Assembly: GCF_018070345.1 (NCBI RefSeq)
Contig: NZ_JAGPXX010000030.1
Span: forward strand, 18,125-82,124
DNA from: Streptomyces sp. F63
GTDB taxonomy: Bacteria > Actinomycetota > Actinomycetes > Streptomycetales > Streptomycetaceae
DNA: 64,000 nucleotides
Direction: 5' to 3'
Each line of letters starts with the position of its first letter. Position 1 is the stretch's first letter. The notes beneath the pieces were generated by a model. The model did no database searches. It was not told the DNA's origin and worked only from the letters and a program-made list of their open reading frames with translations. Both the position numbers and the translations under genes were made by a program. Below are positions 16,476 to 23,798 of the stretch, piece after piece.

Positions 16476-17948
16476 TCAGGGCCGGGCGGCGGGCGCCGGT
16501 TCGGTGGTGGTCTCCGCCGGGTCCGGGTCCGGGGCCGTGCGCCGGCGGGGCAGGGCGAGGAGCGGTACGGCGAGGCAGGCGGCGGTGGCGGCCAGGGCCA
16601 GTGGCCCCTGCGTACGGCCCGCGGCTCCCCAGGCGGCGGTGGCCAGGGCCGGGCCGAGGGCGAAGCCGAGGCTGCGGGCGAGCTGCACCGTCGATCCGAC
16701 GGTCGCGACCCGGCCCGGCGGCGCGGCTCCCATGACCAGGGCCTGGGTGGGGCCGCCGTTGAGGCCCATGCCGGCGCCGGCCAGCGCCAGCCGCCAGGCG
16801 ACCTCCGCCGGTGACCAGCCGTCGCCGAGCGGGATCAGCAGGAGCAGGCCGCTGGTGGTGAGCGCGGCCCCGGCAGCGGCGACCGGCCGGGCGCCGTACC
16901 GGTCGGCCAGGCGTCCGCCGAGCCGGCCGGCCAGCCCCATGGCGAGGGGGAAGGCGAGGACGGTGAGGCCGGTGGCCGTGGCACTGATCCCGCCCTCGCG
17001 CCGCAGACTCAGGGCGACGGTGTAGTGCATGGCCGCGAAACCGGCCGCGAGGGCCAGCACCGCCCCGTGCGCCCGCCACAGGCCCGCGGCCCGCAGCACG
17101 CCGGTCACCGGACGGCCACCGGGGCCGCGCAGCCACCACCGGAGCGGCGGGACGGCGGCGGCCAGCAGGAACAGCCACGAAGCCCCGCCCGTCGACAGGG
17201 TCAGGGCCAGCAGCACGGCCGCCACCCCGGCGGCCACCAGCAGCGCGTCCGCCGCCGAACGGCGGTCCGGCGCCCGCAGTCCGCCGTCCCGGGGCATCAC
17301 CGTCCGGGCGACGGCCAGGGCGAGCAGGCAGAAGGGAGTGGTGACGAGGAAGACCCAGCGCCAGCCGAGATGGTCCAGCAGCAGGCCGCCCACCGCGGGT
17401 CCGGTCACCGCGCCCAGCGGCCCGAGGGTCGCGGGCACGCTCATCGCCCGTGCCCGCGCCTCCGGCGGGGCGGAGCGCAGCGCGAGCACCGGCATCAGCA
17501 CGAACAGCACCGCCGCGAAGGTGCCCTGGGCGACACGGGCGGCGATCAGCCAGGCCGCCCAGGGCGCGGCGGCGGCGAGGACGCTGCACAGGGCGAAGCC
17601 GGTGGTGGCGGTGAGCACGGCCGAGCGCGCTCCCACACCGTCCAGCCACCGCCCGACGGGCAGCAGCAGGGCGACGACGGGGAGTTGGTAGCCCAGGGCC
17701 GCCCACTGGGCGGTCGCCGCGGACACGTGGAGGCCGCCGACGATGTCCGCCTGGGCCACGTTGACGATGTTCATGTCGAGCATCGCCACGAACGACAGCA
17801 GCCCCGCCACGACGACCAGCAGCGGGCGCTCCCCGCCGGGGGAGCCACCGGAGCCACCGGAGCCACTGGGGCCACTGGGGCCGCCGGGGCCGCGGGGGCC
17901 CGGGTCCTGTCCCTGTCCCGGCTCCGAACCGGAACGCTGGTGTGTCAC
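16476..17948 (-). CDS. MFS transporter, DHA2 (drug exporter) type
   Basis: The GTG at 17948 gives a 490-residue membrane protein. After a Gly/Pro/Ser-rich N-terminus encoded by short repeats, the first helix contains LLSFVAMLDMNIVNVAQADI, the motif typical of EmrB/QacA-type 14-helix exporters, followed by RWLDGVGARSAVL (motif A) and a TLGPLGAVTGPAVGGLLLD (motif C-like) segment. It would export a small molecule; in this cluster the isonitrile product is the obvious candidate. The gene starts about 60 bp downstream of a promoter-like element shared with the fecB and copper operons. The frame is open to 18227 but without coding character. Confidence 0.88.
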   Translation of the reverse strand: MTHQRSGSEPGQGQDPGPRGPGGPSGPSGSGGSGGSPGGERPLLVVVAGLLSFVAMLDMNIVNVAQADIVGGLHVSAATAQWAALGYQLPVVALLLPVGRWLDGVGARSAVLTATTGFALCSVLAAAAPWAAWLIAARVAQGTFAAVLFVLMPVLALRSAPPEARARAMSVPATLGPLGAVTGPAVGGLLLDHLGWRWVFLVTTPFCLLALAVARTVMPRDGGLRAPDRRSAADALLVAAGVAAVLLALTLSTGGASWLFLLAAAVPPLRWWLRGPGGRPVTGVLRAAGLWRAHGAVLALAAGFAAMHYTVALSLRREGGISATATGLTVLAFPLAMGLAGRLGGRLADRYGARPVAAAGAALTTSGLLLLIPLGDGWSPAEVAWRLALAGAGMGLNGGPTQALVMGAAPPGRVATVGSTVQLARSLGFALGPALATAAWGAAGRTQGPLALAATAACLAVPLLALPRRRTAPDPDPAETTTEPAPAARP

Positions 17949-18013
17949 CCTGCCGCCCCTCTGCCGTTTCTGCCGTTCTCGCGGACGGCTGCCGGTCGGC
18001 AGCCTCATTCCAC

Positions 18014-18041
18014 AAGTCGGAGGGAAACCGGGGGAAGTTCC
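18014..18041 (-). promoter_or_regulatory. ECF-type promoter motif upstream of the MFS gene
   Basis: On the minus strand: GGAACT, 16 nt, CGACTT, followed by GTGG. The same arrangement with the same 16-nt spacer occurs at 21397-21424 and 26437-26464. A -35 of GGAAC is classical for ECF sigma factors. The expected start of transcription is about 60 nt before the GTG at 17948. Confidence 0.75.
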
Positions 18042-18242
18042 CGGCCATCGCCCGTCGGTTTCCGGCCGGGCGGGGCTCCGCCCGCCCTGCGGCGGCCCGG
18101 TGCGGCCACCACCGGCCCGGCAGGCGCCGACGGCACGCGGGCATCGGCGGCACGCGCCACGGCGGCACCACAGCCGGTGGCAACCAGGCCACAGCACCAC
18201 CACGCGGCGCCCCGGGCCCGCCCACAACGGTGCACTGTGGGG

Positions 18243-18378
18243 GTGCCCGGGGCAGTCGGGGCAGTCGGGGAGGGCAGCCGGGCGGTCAGGGCACTCGGAG
18301 CGATCGGGGTGCTCGGGATACTCGGAGCGATCGGGACGCTCGGGGTGATCGGAAGGCTCGGGGTGATCGGGACGGTCA
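18243..18378. repeat. 9-bp tandem repeat (NNN[A/C]TCGG[G/A])n
   Basis: About 13-14 imperfect 9-bp units such as GTGCTCGGG, GCGATCGGG and ACGCTCGGG run between the ABC ATPase stop (18376) and the MFS promoter. It encodes nothing convincing. It is related in style to the 9-bp array at 46252-46341 but has a different sequence. Confidence 0.85.
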
Positions 18379-19191
18379 CCCGCCGGCGAGGGTCTCCGCC
18401 GGCCGGGCCGGTTCCGCGCCGGCGGGGGTCCGGTGGTCGAAGGCGATCAGCGGGTCCCCGGTGAGGGGGTGGTCGGTCACGGCTGCCCGTACGCCGAACA
18501 CCTCCGCCAGCAGGGCCGGGGTGAGCACCTCGCGTGGCGGCCCGGAGGCGACGACGGACCCGGCGTGCAGGACGTGCAGCCGGTCGCAGACCGAGGCGGC
18601 GGCGTTGAGGTCGTGCAGCGACACCAGCGTCGTGCGGCGCCGGTCGCGCAGCACGGCGAGCAGTTCCACCTGGTGGCGGACGTCGAGGTGGTTGGTCGGC
18701 TCGTCCAGCACCAGCACGTCCGGGTTCTGCGCGAACGCACGGGCCAGCAGCACCCGTTGGCGTTCGCCGCCGGAGAGGGCCGTGAACCGCTGCCCGGCGT
18801 GGCCGGCCATGCCGACGTCCGCGAGCGCCCGCTCGACGAGGTCCCGGTCGGTGGCGTCCTCCCCGGCGAAGGCCCGCTTGTAGGGCGTGCGGCCCATGGC
18901 GACGACCTCCCGCACGGTCAGTTCGAAGTCGCCGCCCCGCTCCTGCGGGAGCGCCGCCACATGCCGCGCCGACCGCAGCGGCGACAGCTCCCGCAGATCC
19001 GTGCCGGCGAGCAGCACCCGGCCGGCGGCGGGCCGGAGATGCCGGTAGACCGTCCGCAGCAGTGTGGATTTGCCGCTGCCGTTCGGCCCGACCAGTCCGG
19101 TGATCTCCCCCTCGGCCGCGACCAGCCGGGCGCCCGCGACCACCGTCCGGCCGGCGTAGGCGACATGCAGGTCCTCGATGTCGATCCTCAA
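18376..19191 (-). CDS. FecE-type ABC transporter ATP-binding protein (metallophore/cobalamin class)
   Basis: A 271-residue ATPase with Walker A GLVGPNGSGKST, the Q-loop region ALPQERGG, signature LSGGERQRVLLARAF, Walker B DVLVLDEPTNHLD and the switch histidine in VSLHDLNAAAS. It energises uptake through the permease encoded just before it. The start is a TTG at 19191 overlapping the permease stop (TTGA), with GGGGAG upstream; no better start exists in frame. The class imports iron-siderophores, heme, cobalamin or other metal chelates; neighbours suggest a copper or iron chelate. Confidence 0.9.
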   Translation of the reverse strand: MRIDIEDLHVAYAGRTVVAGARLVAAEGEITGLVGPNGSGKSTLLRTVYRHLRPAAGRVLLAGTDLRELSPLRSARHVAALPQERGGDFELTVREVVAMGRTPYKRAFAGEDATDRDLVERALADVGMAGHAGQRFTALSGGERQRVLLARAFAQNPDVLVLDEPTNHLDVRHQVELLAVLRDRRRTTLVSLHDLNAAASVCDRLHVLHAGSVVASGPPREVLTPALLAEVFGVRAAVTDHPLTGDPLIAFDHRTPAGAEPARPAETLAGG

Positions 19192-20263
19192 CTGCCGCTC
19201 CCCAGGCGCCGGTCCAGCAGATACAGCAGGGCCGGGGCTCCGATGAGCGAGGTCACCACACCGACCGGCAGCTCCTGGGTCTCCATGGCCGTGCGGCAGA
19301 CGATGTCGACGGCCACCAGCAGCACCGCCCCGGACAGCGCGGAGACCGGCAGCAGGCGCCGGTGGTCGCCGCCGACGACGAGGCGGCAGACGTGCGGCAC
19401 CATCAGCGCGACGAAGGCGATCGCGCCGGAGACCGCCACCAGCACCCCCGTCAGCAGGCTGGTGGCCGTGAACAGCTCCCGGCGCAGCCGGGTCACGTCG
19501 ATGCCGAGCCCGGCCGCCGTCTCGTCGCCCATCAGCAGGGCGTTCAGGCCCCGGGCGCGGGCCTGGATCCACAGCCACCCGGCCGGTACGGCGACTGCGC
19601 GAAGGCACGGGCCAGCAGGTCCCAGTTCGCGCCGCTGAGGCTGCCCATGAGCCAGAACAGCACGCTGTGCGTCTGCTGCTCGTCCCCCGCCTGGAGGACG
19701 AGATAGCTGGTGAACCCGGACAGGAACTGGCCGATGGCCACCCCGGCCAGCACCAGCCGCAGCGGCGCGAACCCCCCGCCGCGCCGGGCGACGGTCCACA
19801 CCAGGGCGAAGGTGGCGAGCGCCCCGGCGAAGGCCGCGCCGGACAGCCCCAGTCCCAGCGCGCCGCCGGCGCCGAGGCCGAGCACGATCGCGGAGACCGC
19901 GCCGAGGGAGGCACCGCTGGAGACGCCCAGGAGATACGGGTCGGCCAGCGGGTTGCGCACCAGCGCCTGCACCGCCGTGCCGATGAGACCGAGTCCGGCG
20001 CCGACGAGCGCGGCGAGCAGGGCGCGCGGCAGACGGAGCTGCCAGATGATCAGGTCGCTGGTGCCCGGCCGCGGTGCCTCCCCGGACAGCCGCCGCCCCA
20101 CGACGCCCCACACCTCGCCGGGCGGGATGGACGTGGAGCCCCGGGCCACCGCGGCCGTCAGCGCGGCGAGGAGCGCGGCGCCCAGGGCGAGCGCCAGCGG
20201 TCCGATGGGCAGGGCGCGGACTTCCGCGGGGGCGCTGCGGCGGCGCTCCAGCAGAGAGGTCAC
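19188..20263 (-). pseudogene. FecCD-type ABC transporter permease with a frameshift
   Basis: The gene starts at a GTG (20263) overlapping the fecB stop, and its N-terminal two thirds read well (IIWQLRLPRALLAALVGAGL; NPLADPYLLGVSSGASLGA). After FWLMGSLSGANWDLLARAFA the frame runs out at 19544, while the next frame continues with VPAGWLWIQARARGLNALLM and GDETAAGLG to a normal C-terminus at 19188. The total span (1076 nt) is one base short of a multiple of three, and one extra G near 19597-19601 would restore a 358-residue permease. It is therefore a recent inactivation, a sequencing error or a contingency switch. The flanking fecB and ATPase genes look intact. Confidence 0.85.
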
Positions 20264-21342
20264 AGGCCGCCGGCCTTGCCGGGGTGGAGTGTCCTGGCGA
20301 TCTCCTCGACGGTGTCGGCGTTCCGTACTCCGGCGATGGTGGTCCGCTCGGAGCCGATGCGCAGGAACTTGCCCTCCTTGACGGCCTTCAGGCCCTTGGT
20401 CGCGGCGTCGGACGTCAGCCACTTCTCCGCCTCGTCGAACGCCTTCTCGTTGGCCGCCGCGCTGCCCCGGTTGCGGACCCCGAGCTGGATCCAGTCGGGG
20501 TTGCGGGCGATCACGTCCTCCCAGCCGACCTGCTTGCGGTCGCCGTCGCAGTCGGCGAAGACGTTGCGGGCCCCGGCCAGGGTGATCACCGCGTGGGCGA
20601 TCTGGCGGTTGCAGACGACGGTGGGCTGCTTGGTGCCGGCGTCGTAGTCGAAGAAGAAGTACGTCGGCCGCTCCTTCTCCGGGATGCCGCCGACCGCCTT
20701 CCGGACGGCGCCGACCTTCTTCTCCATCCCGGCGACGAGTTCCTCGGCCTTCGGGCTCGTGCCGGTGACGCGGCCGAGGGAGGTGATGTCGGCCTCGACC
20801 GCCGACAGGTCGGTCACCGCGGTCTTGCTCCGCCCCGCGCAGGCCGTCGACTTGAGATACATGTGCTGGATCCCGGCGGCCGTGAACTCCTCCTCGGTCG
20901 GGCCGTCGCCCATCCCGCCGCCCATCCTCATCGCCCCGAAGGTGTCGAGGTACAGGTCGGCGCCGGAACCGAGGAGCTTCTCCTTGGGGATGACGGTCCG
21001 GCCGAGTACCTTCACCTTCGCCGCCTCTTCGCCGAGGGCACCGGGCAGGGCTCCCCTGCCGGGCGGGAAACCGGTTCCGATGACCTTGTCCCCGGCGCCG
21101 AGCCGGAGCAGCAGTTCCAGAGCGGCGGCGTTGCTGGTGACGATCTTCTCCGGGGCGGTGGAGAAGGTGGTCTCGGCGCCCGTGCAGTCGGTGACGGAGA
21201 CGGGGTGACCGTCCGAGGCGGCCGCCTTCCCGGCGTCGCCGCCGGCGCCGCCGCCGGTGGCCGGTTCCCCGCCGCCGCAGCCCGTCGCCAGCAGGCCGCC
21301 GAGTATGACGGCCGCCGTACCGCCCCACACACGAGAACGCAT
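20260..21342 (-). CDS. FecB-type metallophore-binding lipoprotein
   Basis: A 360-residue ABC substrate-binding protein. The lipobox is LLATGCGGGE (Cys about 22), followed by a Gly/Ala linker and the class III periplasmic-binding fold. VTDCTGAETTFSTAPEKIVT is the typical first strand of the family, and the C-terminal lobe has NPDWIQLGVRN. A Met/Gly-rich loop (GAMRMGGGMGDGP) near residue 140 is unusual and could bind soft metals such as copper. It is the first gene of the importer operon, about 48 nt downstream of the expected transcription start of the promoter motif at 21397-21424. Confidence 0.88.
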   Translation of the reverse strand: MRSRVWGGTAAVILGGLLATGCGGGEPATGGGAGGDAGKAAASDGHPVSVTDCTGAETTFSTAPEKIVTSNAAALELLLRLGAGDKVIGTGFPPGRGALPGALGEEAAKVKVLGRTVIPKEKLLGSGADLYLDTFGAMRMGGGMGDGPTEEEFTAAGIQHMYLKSTACAGRSKTAVTDLSAVEADITSLGRVTGTSPKAEELVAGMEKKVGAVRKAVGGIPEKERPTYFFFDYDAGTKQPTVVCNRQIAHAVITLAGARNVFADCDGDRKQVGWEDVIARNPDWIQLGVRNRGSAAANEKAFDEAEKWLTSDAATKGLKAVKEGKFLRIGSERTTIAGVRNADTVEEIARTLHPGKAGGL

Positions 21343-21396
21343 CGAAGTCTCCAGGTTCCTCTCGGTACGCGGGCGAGCCTCCGCCGCCCGTCCCAG

Positions 21397-21424
21397 AAGT
21401 CGGGCGGGACACCCCGTCGGTTCC
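21397..21424 (-). promoter_or_regulatory. ECF-type promoter motif upstream of fecB
   Basis: On the minus strand: GGAACC, 16 nt, CGACTT, then CTGGGAC. Spacing and both hexamers match the elements before the MFS gene and before the copper operon. The spacer contains part of a GGCGGGA/TCCCGCC dyad, which might be an overlapping operator. Confidence 0.75.
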
Positions 21425-21531
21425 CGCCGTCCGCCGAGCCGCGGGCCGCGGTGGGGCGAACGGCCGGTGGGACACGCCGTACGGGCTGCCGGCGCCGCGT
21501 GCCCCCGTCCGGCACCGGCAGCCCCGCGGGA

Positions 21532-22146
21532 TCAGGCCGCCTGCAGGGCCGGCCGGTCCGCCTCGTCCAGCAGTTCGACCAGGGCCGCCCGGGCGCGCGC
21601 CACGCGGGAGCGGACCGTGCCGACCGGGCAGTCGCTCACCTCGGCGGCCTCCGCGTACGGCAGGCCGGCCAGCTGGGTGAGGACGAACGCCTCCCGGCGT
21701 TCGTCCGGCAGCGAGGCCAGCAGGTCGAGCAGTGCGACCCCGTCGTCGAAGCCGGGCAGATCGCGCGGCTGCGCGTTCTCGACGGCCAGTTGCCAGTCCG
21801 GTACGTCGGACAGGCGCGGCCGGGCCGAGGCGTACCGGTAGCTGTCGATCACCGCGCGGCGGGCGATGGACAGCAGCCACGCGCGGGCCGAGGAGCGGCC
21901 TTCGAACCGGTGCAGGCTGCCGAGCGCGCGCAGGAACGTGTCCTGCGCCAGATCGTCGACCGCCTGGGGATCGGCGCACAGGTGCGCGACGTACCGCTGG
22001 ACGTCGCGGTGCAGAGCGCGCACGAAGTGCTCGACCGCTTCGGCGTCACCGCTCCGGGCGGCCAGCGCCCATGCGGTTATCGACTCGTCGGGCGCCGGCG
22101 TCTTCTCGCCGGTGCCGCCGGAGGCGGGCAGGACAGAAGTGATCAC
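21532..22146 (-). CDS. ECF-family RNA polymerase sigma factor
   Basis: A 204-residue sigma factor with only regions 2 and 4. Region 2 contains VDDLAQDTFLRALGSLHRFE and ARAWLLSIARRAVIDSYRY; region 4 contains LPDERREAFVLTQLAGLPYA and the recognition helix region CPVGTVRSRVARARAAL. No zinc-anti-sigma gene follows. The upstream neighbour (22301-23059) is a membrane protein that could act as a sensor or anti-sigma, but it lacks the usual motif. The GTG start has GAGGA upstream. It lies inside the cluster between the copper genes and the metallophore importer, and it is the best candidate to recognise the GGAAC-N16-CGACT promoters. Confidence 0.92.
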   Translation of the reverse strand: MITSVLPASGGTGEKTPAPDESITAWALAARSGDAEAVEHFVRALHRDVQRYVAHLCADPQAVDDLAQDTFLRALGSLHRFEGRSSARAWLLSIARRAVIDSYRYASARPRLSDVPDWQLAVENAQPRDLPGFDDGVALLDLLASLPDERREAFVLTQLAGLPYAEAAEVSDCPVGTVRSRVARARAALVELLDEADRPALQAA

Positions 22147-22300
22147 GTGGTGTCCTCGTCATCCGTGGTCCGGACCGGTGGGCACGCAAACGCGGCGCCG
22201 GTCCGGTGAGCGGGGTGGGGGCCGGCCGCGCGACGCCCGCAGGCGCGTACGGCCGGTGCCCGGGGCCGCGCGGAGGGCGGCCCCGGGGTGCCGGCTGTCG

Positions 22301-23059
22301 TCAGACGACAGCGGTCCGCCCGGGCGGGCCGCGGGACGTGATCGCGTGGACGAGGAGCAGGCGCGGCGTCCGCTCCGAGGAGCGCCGGCGTGCCCGGACA
22401 CGCGGACGGTCCGGGGCCGGGGGCAGGACGAGCAGCAGCAGCCGCAGCGGCGCGGCCAGCCGTCCGGCCGCGGTCCGCAGGATGCGGAACGCCGCCTTCT
22501 CGCCGTACGCCAGCCACAGCCCGCACAGCACAGCGGCCAGCAGGTGGGCGGCGAACATGCCCAGCGAGGACGATCCGTCCGCGGAGTGGCCGGTGTGACC
22601 GGGGGTCAGGGCCTCCGCGGTCCGCAGGAGCAGCGAGTCCGGCTCCGCGGGCCCCGGCACCACCGGCCCCGGGGTCGCGAGCCCGCCGCACTGCGCCACG
22701 GCGTGGTCCACGGCGTGCTCCATGCCGTGCTCCGCGGTACGGCCCGTGGTGGGGCCCGTGGTGGGGCCGGCGCCGCCCGTGGCCGCGGAGGGCGCCGCCC
22801 CGCTCGCCGGCTGCGCGAGGGAGAAGGCCGTGTGCAGCGCCGTCTGAGCGGCGACCACGACCGTCACGATCAGCGGCAGACCTCGCTCACGGCCCGCCAG
22901 GCCCCAGCCCGCGGCGCCGGTCGCGGCCAGGCCGGCGGCCAGCGTCCACGCGGGGACACCGCTGCCGGACATCATGACGTGGCCCAGGGCGGCGAGCAGC
23001 ACGCAGACGGCCGCGAACACCGCGGTCCGTATCGCGCGGGAACACCACCCTGCCGTCAC
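22301..23059 (-). CDS. membrane protein of the copper/isonitrile cluster, unknown function
   Basis: A 252-residue protein with about three N-terminal hydrophobic segments (AAVCVLLAALGHVMMSGSG; LPLIVTVVVAAQTALHTAFS), a middle loop with His/Met residues (EHGMEHAVDHAV and TPGHTGHSADG), another membrane segment (FAAHLLAAVLCGLWLAYGEK) and a strongly basic C-terminus. The histidines on the outside would suit metal sensing or binding. Similar membrane proteins often sit beside PCu(A)C chaperone genes in actinobacteria. Start GTG at 23059. I do not recognise a named family. The 226 nt to the PCu(A)C gene contain no gene. Confidence 0.75.
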   Translation of the reverse strand: MTAGWCSRAIRTAVFAAVCVLLAALGHVMMSGSGVPAWTLAAGLAATGAAGWGLAGRERGLPLIVTVVVAAQTALHTAFSLAQPASGAAPSAATGGAGPTTGPTTGRTAEHGMEHAVDHAVAQCGGLATPGPVVPGPAEPDSLLLRTAEALTPGHTGHSADGSSSLGMFAAHLLAAVLCGLWLAYGEKAAFRILRTAAGRLAAPLRLLLLVLPPAPDRPRVRARRRSSERTPRLLLVHAITSRGPPGRTAVV

Positions 23060-23285
23060 GGCGTCTCATCCTCACATCCGGGCCCCCGCCGTCATGCGCG
23101 GGTACGCAATCCACCCGCGCCTGCTCTCATGTGACGGTATGTGATCCAGGTCATACCGGAGGGCCGGCAGCGGCCGTTCCGCTCGCCCGGCTCCTCGGGA
23201 GACGGGGGCGTGCGGCCGGGATGCCGGCCGGTCGGGAGTACCGGCCCGGGTCAGGGGTCCGGCGCGGTCGGGAGCCCCGCCGCGG

Positions 23286-23798
23286 TCACGAACCCGGCCG
23301 GTTCACCACCGCGACGGTGCGGACGGCCCCGCTGTGCTCGAAGTGCAGGGTGAACGGCACCCGGTCGCCGGTCCGCCGGTCCGCGTCGCCCCGCAGGGCC
23401 GCGTCCAGGCCGTCCAGGGACACGGAGATCCCGCGGCCCGCGGGGACGACGGCCGTCTCCGCGGCGCCGCCGTGGTTCCCGTGCTCGCCGGCGGCACCGA
23501 CGGAGCCGAGGGCGATGGCCCCGCGCGCGGCGGTGGACGTCACACGGACCAGCCGGTCGTCCGAGCCGCCCGGGTTGGCGATGTCGAAGAACGCGTCCGT
23601 GTCGCCGATGCCCTCGTACGGCAGGATGACCCGCCCGTTCGAGACGGCGATCCGGGGAGGGCCGCCCGCCTTCCCGGCGCCGGTCCAGGTCGTCAGAGCG
23701 GCCAGGGCGACGCTGCACGCGGCGACGGGCACGAGCGCGGAGAACAGGGAGTCGGTGAGCCGGCGGCGGGTGGGCCGCCAGGCGGACGGCTCGGTCAC
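23286..23798 (-). CDS. PCu(A)C-type extracytoplasmic copper chaperone
   Basis: A 170-residue membrane-anchored protein. One N-terminal transmembrane helix (SLFSALVPVAACSVALAALT) precedes a PCu(A)C (DUF461) beta-domain containing DTDAFFDIANPGGSDDRLVRV, VVPAGRGISVSLDGLDAALRG and a C-terminal PFTLHFEHSGAV. These proteins hand Cu(I) to cytochrome oxidase assembly factors outside the membrane. The usual Met/His ligands are partly replaced: GEHGNHGG is present, but the typical H(M)x10Mx21HxM spacing is not obvious. The GTG start overlaps the copper ATPase stop by 4 nt (GTGA), so the two are translationally coupled. Confidence 0.8.
   Translation of the reverse strand: MTEPSAWRPTRRRLTDSLFSALVPVAACSVALAALTTWTGAGKAGGPPRIAVSNGRVILPYEGIGDTDAFFDIANPGGSDDRLVRVTSTAARGAIALGSVGAAGEHGNHGGAAETAVVPAGRGISVSLDGLDAALRGDADRRTGDRVPFTLHFEHSGAVRTVAVVNRPGS

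Noticed and set aside
18005..18379. 124-codon minus-strand frame across the 9-bp array upstream of the MFS gene
   Set aside because: The beginning is only the array translated (PSLPITPSVPIAPS), and it contains the promoter motif of the MFS gene.
21343..21531. Possible cobalamin riboswitch before fecB
   Set aside because: GGGAACCGACGG and GTCCCGCC looked like parts of a B12 element, but the segment between them is far too short and the CACTG-type B12 box is missing. The same bases are better explained as an ECF promoter shared with two other genes.
23060..23285. A fourth copy of the ECF promoter before the membrane protein gene, and one before the sigma gene, the P450 or pvcA
   Set aside because: I scanned these upstream regions by eye and found no GGAAC-N16-CGACT match; these genes may depend on read-through or other promoters.
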